In this document: positions 8,938 to 18,088 of the stretch, piece by piece
Layout of the letters: each line of letters begins with the position of its first letter
Numbering within the stretch: the first letter of the stretch is position 1
Assembly (NCBI GenBank): GCA_964561605.1
Contig: CAZLQD010000004.1
Location: forward strand, 62,001 to 126,000
Direction: 5' to 3'
Source: JALUZX01 sp964561605
Lineage (GTDB): Bacteria > Planctomycetota > UBA1135 > JALUZX01
Length of the DNA stretch: 64,000 bases
Translations under genes and position numbers: made by a program
The notes under the pieces: generated by a model
Told to the model about the DNA's origin: nothing
Database searches by the model: none
The model's input: only the letters and a program-made list of their open reading frames with translations

Positions 8938-11756
8938 AATACTTCCTCCGGTTTCTCCTCGTCCTCGCCCTGGGCCTGGCGGTCCTCTGGGCGGCCCTCG
9001 GGAAGGAGAGCATCTTTCCCGCCAAGGAGAAGTCCGGCGCCGAACTCCCCATCCAGGGACCCCACGTCCCGGCCATCCGGGTCGACCAGGGAAGCGGGGC
9101 CGTCTCCATGGCTCCCAGGGGCAAGCTGGACATCCGCTCCTCCCGGGCCAGAAAACTCCCAGGGGGCGGAATCGTCCAGATCCTCCGTTACCGCCTCCAG
9201 TCGAGGAACGCCCAGCCCAACCCGGACGGCACTTACACCCTCCACAAGGCCAGGCTCACCATCTACAGGGCTTCCCGGCCCCCCCTGCCCGCCGCCGTCC
9301 TCGACGCCGCCAGGATGACGATCTCCATGGTGACGGGGCGGGAGGGAATCCGTCCCATGGAAAACCAGGAGATGGTCCTGGAAAAGGTCACACTTCGGAC
9401 CGGGCGGGCCTTCCAGGGGGCGGAGCTCACCCTCCGGACGGAGAAACTCCTGGTCCGGACGGCGCCGGGAGAGACCACGTTCCGGACCCCCACGACGACG
9501 ACCCCGTATACTTTGAAAGGGAAAATCGGCGGGGGTGACCTGGACATGGCCGGCCTGGGCCTGGAAGGCACCCTTCCACCGGCCGACGACGGCCGGAACC
9601 GGGAGAAGGCCCCCGGGAAGACGGGCTCCTTCCAGCTCCTGGGCCGATCGGCCAACAGGGGGACCTGGAGCAGGGGGGGGACGGGAGACACCGTCCGCTT
9701 CTCCTGCGCCGGTCCCTTCCGCCTGGGACGGGGCGGCGAAACCCAGGTCTTCACGGCGTCTCTCCACGAGAAGGTCCGGGTGGAGAGGGGAGAGGGCCCT
9801 GAAAGAACGAGTCTTTCCGCTTCCAGCCTGGAGGCGGAGCTCCTCCCGGAGAAAGGGACGGGTGAGGGCAAGGCCTCCGCCAAGGCCAGGAGGATCCTTG
9901 CTGTGGGCGGCCCGGTGGAACTCTCTTCGCCGAGAGGCCGGTTCCGGGCCCGGCGCATGGAAGCCTTCTTCCGCCGCGACGGATCCTTCCTGTCCCTGAA
10001 GGCGGAAGGGAAGCCTTCGGTCACGGAAAAACGTCCGGACGGAAATTCCTTCTCCGCCTCCTGCCCTGGACCGCTCACCTTCGTCTCCCTCGAAGGGTCC
10101 GCCGTCCCCCTCGGCCCGTTCCTGTCCTTCCCCGGGGTCCGGGCGGGCCTTCCCGGGTCCCTGGTCACCCTTTCGGGTCCTTCCCGGATCTCTCTTTCCA
10201 CCGGAAAAGGACCGGGGGTTCTCAAGTCCGCTTCGGGTCTCCGGATCCTCCTGTCCAGGGGAAGGGAGATCCTCTCCCTGGCCGGTTTCGGCACCACCTC
10301 CCTCGAAGCGCCGGGCCTGGAAGGCACCTCCTCCGCGGGCCTCACCCTGGTCCAGGCGCCCTTCTTCAGTTTCTCCGGAAAGTCGCGTCTCGAATTCCTC
10401 CCCCCCGGGTCCCGGTGTCCCTCTGGTTTCACCGTCCGGTTCCGGGGGGACCGGAAGGAGAAGGAATCCCCCCAAGCCTTCACCCTGGAAGGAAGGGGGT
10501 TTCTCGCCAGGGAGACCCTCCCCGGGGGAAGGTCCACCCTTTCGGCCCGGGCCGCGGGCCCCGGCGGGTTCCTCTCGGCCCGGGGATCCACGGCCAGGGG
10601 CGATTTCATGCTGGAAAAGGCGGGAACCATCGAAATCAGCCGGACGGAAAAAGGGGAAACGGCCCTCCGGGCTCGGAGGGACCCTCCCCGCCAGCTCCTG
10701 GTCTCCTTTCCCTCGCGGGGCATCACGGCCTGGGCCTGCTCCCTGGACGGCAAGGGGAAGGAGACCCTTCTGGCGGGCCGGCCGGGCCTTCCCGTCCTTC
10801 TCTCCGCCCCCCTGGAGGAGAAGGAAGGCGGAAAGACCAGGATGCGCCTCCTTGCCGGGGAGGCCAGGCTGGGAGAGGGGAAGACGCTGCTACACGCCCG
10901 CAAGGGAGTCAAAATCCGGTTTCAAGGAAATAGCATCCTCCCCGGCGCCGAGGGAGGGGACACCGAGCTTTCCGCCGGGGAGATGTATCTCTTCCGTGGA
11001 GGCGGAGAGGAGAAGCCCTCGACGGCCCTTCTTTCCGGCAAGGTCTCCATCCTGGTGACCAGGAAGACCGGAACCACGAAAGGAAGGGGGAGGGATCTCT
11101 GGATCTCCCTGGAGGAGAAGAGGGCCGTTCTGTCGGGTTCCCCGGCCAGGATCCGCGTTCATGCCCAAGGCAAGAGGAGCCTGACGGTCCTCTCCGAAAT
11201 CATCCGCCTCTCCCGGGAGGAGACCGTGGCCGGAGACCTGGCCTCGGGGATCGGCGGGAAGATCGTCCTCGAGTCGGGGGAGGGCCTCTTCGGTGAATCC
11301 GGGTCGGGGGGCGGGCGGATCGAGGCTGTATGCGGAATGCCGATTCACTTGAAGGGGGATTTCCTGGTCTTCCCGGGAGCCTCCATCATCCAGTGGTTCC
11401 AGGGGGGGAGGACCCCGCCCGGGGAGACACCCACACTGGTATGCGGCTCCATGGTGGCCAAGAGGGGTCCCGCGGGGGGGGAACCCTTCCTCTGGATCCG
11501 CGGAAAGAACGGCGTGAAATTCCAGAAGGGCGAATTTCAGGGGACGGGAGAAAGCCTCTACTTCAGGCCGGGGCCCGGCATCCTCCAGGTGGAAGGAGGA
11601 AAGGATCCCTGCAGGCTCGCCCTGGGTGAACAGGCCTTCCTGGGACGCCGCATCACCCTGAACCTCCACGACTTCACATGGAAAGTGGAAGGCTCCTCCT
11701 CGGTGAAGAGGCCCCTTCCGGCGTCGGTGGGGATGAACGAAGGAGGGGTCCGGTGA
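8934..11756 (+). CDS. Very large LptC/LptA-like LPS-export protein (inferred)
   Basis: 940 residues in the operon position where lptC and lptA normally stand, between kdsC and lptD. The first 20 residues form one membrane-anchor or signal segment (MKYFLRFLLVLALGLAVLWA), as in LptC. The rest is nearly all beta-prone, with short alternating strands and many Lys/Arg/Gly turns, consistent with a long beta-jellyroll or OstA-type bridge. LptC and LptA are each around 190 residues, so this would be equal to four or five such modules. No detailed motif proves the family: the call rests on position, topology and composition. The ATG overlaps the kdsC stop (ATGA). Confidence 0.6.
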   Translation: MKYFLRFLLVLALGLAVLWAALGKESIFPAKEKSGAELPIQGPHVPAIRVDQGSGAVSMAPRGKLDIRSSRARKLPGGGIVQILRYRLQSRNAQPNPDGTYTLHKARLTIYRASRPPLPAAVLDAARMTISMVTGREGIRPMENQEMVLEKVTLRTGRAFQGAELTLRTEKLLVRTAPGETTFRTPTTTTPYTLKGKIGGGDLDMAGLGLEGTLPPADDGRNREKAPGKTGSFQLLGRSANRGTWSRGGTGDTVRFSCAGPFRLGRGGETQVFTASLHEKVRVERGEGPERTSLSASSLEAELLPEKGTGEGKASAKARRILAVGGPVELSSPRGRFRARRMEAFFRRDGSFLSLKAEGKPSVTEKRPDGNSFSASCPGPLTFVSLEGSAVPLGPFLSFPGVRAGLPGSLVTLSGPSRISLSTGKGPGVLKSASGLRILLSRGREILSLAGFGTTSLEAPGLEGTSSAGLTLVQAPFFSFSGKSRLEFLPPGSRCPSGFTVRFRGDRKEKESPQAFTLEGRGFLARETLPGGRSTLSARAAGPGGFLSARGSTARGDFMLEKAGTIEISRTEKGETALRARRDPPRQLLVSFPSRGITAWACSLDGKGKETLLAGRPGLPVLLSAPLEEKEGGKTRMRLLAGEARLGEGKTLLHARKGVKIRFQGNSILPGAEGGDTELSAGEMYLFRGGGEEKPSTALLSGKVSILVTRKTGTTKGRGRDLWISLEEKRAVLSGSPARIRVHAQGKRSLTVLSEIIRLSREETVAGDLASGIGGKIVLESGEGLFGESGSGGGRIEAVCGMPIHLKGDFLVFPGASIIQWFQGGRTPPGETPTLVCGSMVAKRGPAGGEPFLWIRGKNGVKFQKGEFQGTGESLYFRPGPGILQVEGGKDPCRLALGEQAFLGRRITLNLHDFTWKVEGSSSVKRPLPASVGMNEGGVR

Positions 11757-14290
11757 GGCGTCCCGAGGTCCTCCTTCTCCTGGCGGCTCTCCTCCTTCCC
11801 CAGGCCCTCCGGGCCGGGGCGGGCCAGGGCCGGAATCCAGGCGAGGCCGCCGGAAGGCAAAAGACGCTCCTTTCCTCCCTGGAGGAGACCTGGGCCGCCT
11901 GGAACCTGGTCGTTCCCCACCCCCAGGATCCCGATCTCCTGGTCATGGTCCTCTGGGGAGGATTCCTCCTTCGCTCGCGGACGGCCGAGGTCCGTGGGGA
12001 CCGGGCCATGATCTTCCTGGACAAGGATCTCTGGGTTCGATCGGGCAGGGAGATCCTCCGGACCCCCAGCCTTCCCCCCAAGGTGGGAATTCCCCCTCCC
12101 AGGGCGGGAAGCGCCCGCCCTCTCCGGGGCCTGGCCCGGGTGCTGGACCTCCTGGCCGCCCCCCTGGCCAAGAAGGCCCGCCGGAAGGGTGCCGCTCCCA
12201 AAGACCTGGTGAGGAAGCTCTCCGCCTCCCAGGCCCGGGCGGCCCAGGCCTTCTACGCCGAAGGAAAGGTGACCGTCCGGGAAGGTAAGGTCCAGGTCCT
12301 GGAAGCCTCGCGCCTCTACATGAACCTCCAGGACGGGTCCTTCACCGCCGAGGACGCCCTCCTCCGCCTCCCGGCCGTGACGCCGGGCAAGAAGGAGACG
12401 ATCCTCACCGTCCGGGCCCCCCTGGTCACCGAGAGAGCGGGAAGGGTCGAGGCCGGGGACGCCACGATCACCTACTGCGATTACGGTGAGCCACATTATT
12501 ACGTGAAGGTCGGAAAGCTCCAGGGGTGGCGGGAGGGAGACGCCTGGGTCTTCCGCTCCACCAACAACACGTTGAGGATCCACTCCTTTCCCGTCCTGTG
12601 GATCCCGAAGCTCACCTGGCGGACCGGGGACAAGGGACCCCTCCCGCTGAAGGCCGTGGAAGCCGGCAGGGCATCGAAATACGGCCCCTTCCTCTTCACC
12701 GTCTGGGGGCAGAGCCTCCACGACGAAGGCAAGGCCCTCAACGACGCCCTGGGGCTTCCCGGGAGCGGATTCAAGGGAGACTGGGAGTTCCGTACGGGGA
12801 TCACGCGGGACAGGGGATTCCCCCAGGATCTCCGCTTCCGCTACGCTCTGCCTGGCTACTACTTCGGCGAGACAAGGGGGTTCTTCCTCCACGACGAGGG
12901 GGATTTCAAGAAGGGCACCGTCCGGGAGGAGTGGGACGGAGGAGAACTTCCCCGGCGTCGATGGACAGTGTTTACGGAAAACAGGTTTTTCCTGTCGGAG
13001 GAGTGGACCCTGGACATCCAGGCCTTCCAGGCCGGCGACCCGGGAGTCTACACCGAGTTCTACGAGCGCCGGGCCAAGCGGAGCGAACTTCCCGAGACGA
13101 GCGGCCACCTGGTCTGGGCCCGGGGGAACAAGGAGCTCTCCATCCTGGGACGGTGGGAGACGACGGGATTCTCCTATGGGGACGACCGGGCCCTCACGCC
13201 GAGCTTCCTGGAGCACCGTCCCTCGGCACGCATGCTCTGGGTGGGGGACACCCTGGCCGACCTGCCCTGGGGCCAGAGACTCACCTGGACCCTGGAGGCC
13301 GAGGCGGCGAACTACCGCCTCAACTACATCGACGACATGAACAAGTCCCCCAGGGACACGAGGCGGACCTTCGTAGAATTCGAGACGGCCGGCCCCTTCT
13401 CCATCGGGGCCTTCCGCTTCCGCCCCTACACCACCCTGGCGGCGGTGGACTACCAGGACGTCTCTCCCGGCCTGGGCCGGGAGGGAACGAGGGCCCTGGC
13501 CATGGCGGGCATCAAGGGGACCATCCACCTCTCCCGGTATTACGACGTCCACTCCTCCTACCTGGGACTGGACGGCCTGGTCCACCAGGTGGACCCCGAA
13601 GTGGAGTGGAGGAACCGGTTCGCCGCCACGGGCAGGTCCGACCGCTACCCCCAGCTCGACAGGCGGGACACCCTGGACAAGAGGCAGGAGGTTCTCCTGG
13701 CCCTGCGAAACCAGTTCCTCACGGCCCGGGAGGACCAGGGAAAGCGGGTGGTGGTGCCTGTCATGCGGGCCGACCTTTGGACCACCCTCTACCCCAACAA
13801 GGAGAGGGACAACGCCGGACACCGCCTGGGCCTGGCATCCTTCGAACTCGCCTGGCAGCCCCAGGACTACCCGGGCCAGCCGCTCCTCGGGCCTACCCTT
13901 TCCTTCGAAGGGGACTATGATCCAAACCTGCACAGGTTCCACACGCTGAAGATCAACGGCGGCCTTCCCGTGAAAAAGGCCTTGTTGACCGGCGGATGGA
14001 TCAAGGGCGATCGTTACAAAGGTTGGATCTACGGAAACTTGTCGGTCCTCCTGGCCGCCCGGTGGGAAGCTTCCTGCGGCCTCTCCTACGACCTGGAACG
14101 GAAGATCACCACGGGGGTCCAGGCCGCACTCAGGCGCAGGGAGCACGACTGGACCATGGGGCTCGTCTTCAAATACGATGAAGGCGAAAACGACTACCAG
14201 GTCCGGTTCGAGTTCGTCCCCGGCGAGTGGGTGACCAGGCGCAGGAGGACCGGTTACGGGGCCTTGGACCCCATGGAAGGCATGTACTGA
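11753..14290 (+). CDS. lptD: LPS assembly outer-membrane protein LptD
   Basis: 845 residues. A signal peptide (VRRPEVLLLLAALLLPQALRA, GTG start) is followed by an OstA-like beta-taco domain (about 60-250, with YAEGKVTVREGKVQVLEA and DATITYCDYGEPHY) and a C-terminal beta-barrel of about 550 residues rich in aromatic strands. LptD inserts LPS into the outer leaflet with the lipoprotein LptE, not seen here. The GTG overlaps the preceding stop (GTGA) and has an AAGGAGGGG site. The barrel contains many W/Y residues and the usual late Arg/Lys-rich loops; the conserved disulfide pattern of enterobacterial LptD is not obvious. Confidence 0.88.
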   Translation: MRRPEVLLLLAALLLPQALRAGAGQGRNPGEAAGRQKTLLSSLEETWAAWNLVVPHPQDPDLLVMVLWGGFLLRSRTAEVRGDRAMIFLDKDLWVRSGREILRTPSLPPKVGIPPPRAGSARPLRGLARVLDLLAAPLAKKARRKGAAPKDLVRKLSASQARAAQAFYAEGKVTVREGKVQVLEASRLYMNLQDGSFTAEDALLRLPAVTPGKKETILTVRAPLVTERAGRVEAGDATITYCDYGEPHYYVKVGKLQGWREGDAWVFRSTNNTLRIHSFPVLWIPKLTWRTGDKGPLPLKAVEAGRASKYGPFLFTVWGQSLHDEGKALNDALGLPGSGFKGDWEFRTGITRDRGFPQDLRFRYALPGYYFGETRGFFLHDEGDFKKGTVREEWDGGELPRRRWTVFTENRFFLSEEWTLDIQAFQAGDPGVYTEFYERRAKRSELPETSGHLVWARGNKELSILGRWETTGFSYGDDRALTPSFLEHRPSARMLWVGDTLADLPWGQRLTWTLEAEAANYRLNYIDDMNKSPRDTRRTFVEFETAGPFSIGAFRFRPYTTLAAVDYQDVSPGLGREGTRALAMAGIKGTIHLSRYYDVHSSYLGLDGLVHQVDPEVEWRNRFAATGRSDRYPQLDRRDTLDKRQEVLLALRNQFLTAREDQGKRVVVPVMRADLWTTLYPNKERDNAGHRLGLASFELAWQPQDYPGQPLLGPTLSFEGDYDPNLHRFHTLKINGGLPVKKALLTGGWIKGDRYKGWIYGNLSVLLAARWEASCGLSYDLERKITTGVQAALRRREHDWTMGLVFKYDEGENDYQVRFEFVPGEWVTRRRRTGYGALDPMEGMY

Positions 14291-14574
14291 TGTTCGGGCT
14301 TCCCATAGGTTTGCCGGAAATCCTGGTCATCCTCCTGGTGGCGGTGGTGCTCTTCGGGGGCAAGCTGCCCGAGACGGCCCGTTCCCTGGGGAGGACCTGG
14401 AAAGAGTTCCAGCGCGGCCTTCAGGACCTGAAGGAGCAGGTCTCCCTGGACGAAGACATCCAGAAGGACCTGCAGGACGCCCTCTACCAGGAAGTGGATA
14501 CATCCTGGGAAGAAGACACATCCTGGGAAGAAGAAGAAGAGCCCACCCCCCCCGAAGAAGAAAAATCCGATTAA
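14290..14574 (+). CDS. tatA: Twin-arginine translocase TatA/TatB-type subunit
   Basis: 94 residues: a short membrane helix with the conserved FG-LP hinge (GLPEILVILLVAVVLFGGKLPETAR), an amphipathic helix (SLGRTWKEFQRGLQDLK) and a very acidic tail. These are the pore-forming or receptor subunits of the Tat export system for folded proteins. The tail contains a tandem repeat of DTSWEE, encoded by two near-identical 15-base units around 14497-14526. The ATG overlaps the lptD stop (ATGA). No tatC gene is in the window; whether this is TatA or TatB cannot be decided. Confidence 0.85.
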   Translation: MFGLPIGLPEILVILLVAVVLFGGKLPETARSLGRTWKEFQRGLQDLKEQVSLDEDIQKDLQDALYQEVDTSWEEDTSWEEEEEPTPPEEEKSD

Positions 14575-14606
14575 ATTTCTCTGCCGGGAAGAGTTTTATA
14601 ACGAAA

Positions 14607-15164
14607 TCAGCCTTTGAGGTCTTTCTTCACGGCTTCGTCACCGATGTCGAAGATGGCCTCCCAGTCCCCGCCGATCTTGTTCTCCGGCGCCACGGGCTTC
14701 TTGGGGGCCTCCCGCGGGTGTTCCGGGAACATCTGGAAGAGGAGCTTCTGGTTCTCCGACAGGAGCCCCACCACGGGAAACACGTCCACTCCCTTGCTCT
14801 CCTGGATCTCCTCCAGGACCTCGCCGGAAACGAGAACGGGCATCCGCACGGTCAGGACCTTCCCGAAGCGGTCCAGGGGGATCACGAGGTGCTGGAAGAG
14901 GAAATCCTCGTCGAAGAGGTCGATGATCTCCCTGGGGGTGTCGTACCGCTCCCCGAGAAGAAAGGGAAGCTGGAAGGACTCGGCCACCACTTTGGCCAGG
15001 TCCCACTCGGTGACGAAACCGGTGTTCACCAGGACGGAGACGAACCTCTCCCCCGAGGATTCGTGGAGGGAGATGGCCTCCCCCATCTCCTCCCGGGTGA
15101 GAAGACCGTTCTGGGTGAGAACCTCCGCCAGCCGGAGGTTGGTGATCCTTTCCAGGCCCTTCAT
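14607..15164 (-). CDS. Stand-alone MshEN/GspE N-terminal-like domain protein
   Basis: 185 residues starting at MKGLERITNLRLAEVL. The sequence LAEVLTQNGLLTREEMGEAISLHESSGERF, followed by LVNTGFVTEWDLAKVVAESFQLPFL, is the helical pattern of the GspE/PilB N-terminal domain (MshEN), which in some ATPases binds cyclic di-GMP. There is no ATPase domain, so it may act alone as a sensor or adaptor. The C-terminus is Pro/Lys-rich and acidic. It sits 96 bases after gyrB on the same strand. The family call is from motif resemblance. Confidence 0.7.
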   Translation of the reverse strand: MKGLERITNLRLAEVLTQNGLLTREEMGEAISLHESSGERFVSVLVNTGFVTEWDLAKVVAESFQLPFLLGERYDTPREIIDLFDEDFLFQHLVIPLDRFGKVLTVRMPVLVSGEVLEEIQESKGVDVFPVVGLLSENQKLLFQMFPEHPREAPKKPVAPENKIGGDWEAIFDIGDEAVKKDLKG

Positions 15165-15260
15165 GCCCCCCGTTTCGTCATTTCCCCTCTCTCTCCTTGA
15201 ATTCCCGGGGAGAAAGGGGGGGCGGCGTCCCGGAAAGAGACAGGCCCGGAACAACCCTGG

Positions 15261-17747
15261 TCATATATCCAGGTTCTTCACCTCCAAGGCGTGCTTCTCG
15301 ATGAACTCCCGCCTGGGCTCCACCACTTCGCCCATGAGGATGGAGAAAATCTGGTCCGCCTCCACGCCGTCCTCGATGGTCACCTGGTAGAGAGTCCTCC
15401 TGGCTGGGTCCATGGTGGACTCCCACAACTGCTCGGGGTTCATCTCGCCCAGACCCTTGTATCTCTGGACGTCCACCTTCTTGCGGCCCACCTCCTTGAG
15501 GGCCGCCACGACCCTCTTCAGATCCTCGTTCTCCTCCTTGTCCTCTCCGACGAGCAACTCGAAGGGTCCCCCTCCCCCTACGATCTCCTCGGGGCGGATC
15601 CCCAGCTCGCCCAGGCGTGAGAGGATGGAGGCCAAGGTAGAGGTCTCGTGCAGGGTGTAGAGCTCCAAGTCCGCCTCGGACCGGGGAATCTCCGAGCCCG
15701 GACCCTCGTAGATCTTGAGATCCGGATTCTTCGCCCGGGCCTCGTCCAGGAGGGAATCGAGTTCTTCGTCCTCGTAGAGGAAAACCTCTTCTCCTCCCCT
15801 CACGATCCTGTAGACCGGAAGTTCCCCTCCGGGGCCCCTGTGGGAGAGCAGGGTGGCCACATCCACCCCTTTCCTCCCCTGGCTCAACTTGAGGGCGAAT
15901 TCCTCGATCCTTCCGAGAAGGGAGGCGATCTCGGACAAGGCCTCTCCCTCGAAAACCTTCCCGTCCTCCTTTCTCACGAGCCTGGCACCCTTGGCGCCGG
16001 CTTCGAGGAAGGCCATCTCCAGTTCTGTTTCAGAATGAGCGTATTTTTCCGTCTTCCCAATCTTGACCTTGTAGAGCGGCGGCTGGGCCACGTGGAGGTG
16101 GCCCTTGGCGACGAGCTCGTACATGTGCCTGAAGAAGAAGGTCAACAGAAGAGTGCGGATGTGGGATCCGTCCACGTCCGCATCCGTCATTACGATGATC
16201 TTGTGGTATCTCAGCTTCTCGAGCTTGAAATCCTCTTTCCCGAAACCGGTGCCGAGCGCCGAGATGATGGTCTGGATCTCGTTGTTGGCCAGCATCTTGT
16301 CGATCCTGGCCTTTTCGACGTTGAGGATCTTCCCCCGCAAAGGAAGGATGGCCTGGAACCTGCTGTCCCTACCCTGTTTGGCCGATCCTCCCGCCGAATC
16401 ACCCTCCACGAGGAAGAGCTCCGCCTCCTCCACGGGGGTGCCTTTGCGGCAATCCGCCAGCTTCCCCGGCAGGTTTCCGCTCTCCAGGGCCGACTTCCGC
16501 CTTACGAGGTCCCTCTGCCTCCTGGCCGCCTCCCGGGCTCGGGCGGCGACGACGCCCTTGTTGAAGATGATCTTGGCGTCCGAGGGGTGCTCTTCCAGGA
16601 AGGTTCCCAGTTCCTCCCCCACGGCCTGTTCCACGATGGCCTGGACCTCCCTGTTGCCCAGCTTGATCTTGGTCTGGCTCTCGAACTGGGGATCGGGCAT
16701 CTTGATGGAGAGGACAGCCGTGAGGCCCTCCCTGTAGTCGTCGCCGCTGGGAAGCTTTTCGTTGTCCTTCACCAGCTTCACCCGCCTGGCGTAATTGTTC
16801 AGGGTTCTCGTCAGGGCCGCCCTGAACCCTGCAAGATGGGTCCCTCCTTCGATGGTGTTGATGTTGTTCACGAAAGTATAAACGCTTTCGCTGTATCCGC
16901 CGTTGTATTGGAGGGCGAGCTCCACCACGTAGGATTTCGTTCCGTCCGGCGTCTCCGTCTCTATCTTCTTTTCGAAGTATACGATTTGGTGGATCGGCTC
17001 TTTCGCCTTGTTCAGGTGCTCGACGAAATCCTTGATTCCGTCCGGGTAGAAAAGTTCCTCCTTCTTTCCCGAGGCCTCGTCGAAGAGAACGATCTTCAGG
17101 CCCCACCTTCCCATGAGGTAGGCAAGTTCCCTCATCCTCTTCAAGACGATGTCCCAGGAGATCGTCACGTCCCCGAAGATCTCCGGGTCCGGCTTGAAGC
17201 GGACCTTGGTCCCCCGGCGTGTCGTCTTTCCCACTTCCTTGAGCGGGGTCTTCTTCACCCCCCGGGCGAAGGTCTGCCTGAAGACCTTGCCGTCCCGGTA
17301 GACCTCCACTTCCAGCCACTCCGACAGGGCGTTCACAACCGAAACGCCGACGCCGTGGAGCCCCCCCGAGACCTTGTAGGTCCTCTTGTCGAACTTGCCC
17401 CCTGCATGGAGCTTGGTCATGACCAGCTCCACAGTTGGGATACCGTATTCCTTCTTGATCTCCACCGGGATGCCCCGGCCGTTGTCCAGGACCGAAACCG
17501 ACCCCTCGGCGTGCAGGGTCACCACGATTTCGTTGCAATACCCTGCAAGGGATTCATCGACGGCGTTGTCCACCACCTCCCAGACCAGGTGGTGGGCCCC
17601 CGTAACGGAGGTGTCCCCGATATACATGGCCGGGGTCTTTCTCACGGCCTCCAGGCCTTCCAGGACCTGGATGGAATCGGCACCGTAGTCCTGGGTGCGG
17701 CCTTCACCGGCCGGCTCGGCCCGGTTCTTCTTGTCTTCTTCCGTCAT
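15261..17747 (-). CDS. gyrB: DNA gyrase subunit B
   Basis: ATPase subunit of the type IIA topoisomerase that supercoils DNA. 828 residues. The GHKL ATPase shows EVVDNAVDES, DNGRGIPVE and GGLHGVGVSVVNALS; QTKIKLGN contains the ATP-contacting QTK loop. The TOPRIM domain shows LVEGDSAGG, PLRGKILNVEKA and DADVDGSHIRTLLL. An insertion before RYKGLGEMNP makes it the long Gram-negative-type GyrB (about 800 residues) rather than the short type. It follows dciA with one base between stop and start, in the dnaN-dciA-gyrB operon. gyrA is not in the window. Confidence 0.97.
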   Translation of the reverse strand: MTEEDKKNRAEPAGEGRTQDYGADSIQVLEGLEAVRKTPAMYIGDTSVTGAHHLVWEVVDNAVDESLAGYCNEIVVTLHAEGSVSVLDNGRGIPVEIKKEYGIPTVELVMTKLHAGGKFDKRTYKVSGGLHGVGVSVVNALSEWLEVEVYRDGKVFRQTFARGVKKTPLKEVGKTTRRGTKVRFKPDPEIFGDVTISWDIVLKRMRELAYLMGRWGLKIVLFDEASGKKEELFYPDGIKDFVEHLNKAKEPIHQIVYFEKKIETETPDGTKSYVVELALQYNGGYSESVYTFVNNINTIEGGTHLAGFRAALTRTLNNYARRVKLVKDNEKLPSGDDYREGLTAVLSIKMPDPQFESQTKIKLGNREVQAIVEQAVGEELGTFLEEHPSDAKIIFNKGVVAARAREAARRQRDLVRRKSALESGNLPGKLADCRKGTPVEEAELFLVEGDSAGGSAKQGRDSRFQAILPLRGKILNVEKARIDKMLANNEIQTIISALGTGFGKEDFKLEKLRYHKIIVMTDADVDGSHIRTLLLTFFFRHMYELVAKGHLHVAQPPLYKVKIGKTEKYAHSETELEMAFLEAGAKGARLVRKEDGKVFEGEALSEIASLLGRIEEFALKLSQGRKGVDVATLLSHRGPGGELPVYRIVRGGEEVFLYEDEELDSLLDEARAKNPDLKIYEGPGSEIPRSEADLELYTLHETSTLASILSRLGELGIRPEEIVGGGGPFELLVGEDKEENEDLKRVVAALKEVGRKKVDVQRYKGLGEMNPEQLWESTMDPARRTLYQVTIEDGVEADQIFSILMGEVVEPRREFIEKHALEVKNLDI

Positions 17748-17748
17748 T

Positions 17749-18087
17749 TCAGCCTTCCAATCCCTCTTCCTTGGCGGCGATGACGAACCTCACCTTCCTC
17801 AGGTTCGCCTCGGGCATCTTTTCCTTCATGGCCTCCAGGAAGGGTTCGGCCTGGAAACACTGCAACTCGTGCCTCAAGACGGCCGAGTCCACCCCGACCG
17901 TAACCACTCCCTTCCCGTAGGAAACCAGGAAACAGTGTTTCCTGTCCCTCTCCGGAAGGAACTCCTCCAGGGTCCTGTGAAACGCCTCGAAGACCTTCCG
18001 GTGGAGGGGTCCCCTCAAAGCGGGATTCTTCCTGAGGACCCCGCGGAGAATGTCCCCGGCCTTCCTGGGCTCGCCCCGGCGCCTCAT
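17749..18087 (-). CDS. dciA: DciA-type replicative helicase loader (DUF721)
   Basis: 112 residues. The pattern HRKVFEAFHRTLEEFLPERDRKHC, then VTVGVDSAVLRHELQCF and a C-terminal KVRFVIA strand, matches the DUF721/DciA family: a small KH-like domain that loads DnaB helicase in bacteria lacking DnaC/DnaI. Its place between dnaN and gyrB supports that role, since DciA is commonly found in dnaA-dnaN-recF-gyrB clusters. The basic N-terminus (MRRRGEPRK) fits DNA binding. No recF is present in the cluster. Confidence 0.82.
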   Translation of the reverse strand: MRRRGEPRKAGDILRGVLRKNPALRGPLHRKVFEAFHRTLEEFLPERDRKHCFLVSYGKGVVTVGVDSAVLRHELQCFQAEPFLEAMKEKMPEANLRKVRFVIAAKEEGLEG

Positions 18088-18088
18088 C

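Noticed and set aside
11558..14146. Long minus-strand open frame covering lptD
   Set aside because: Opposite strand of a strongly coding, GC-biased gene; proteins read there are Pro/Arg/Gly-rich and match nothing recognisable, while the plus-strand frame has an LptD layout.
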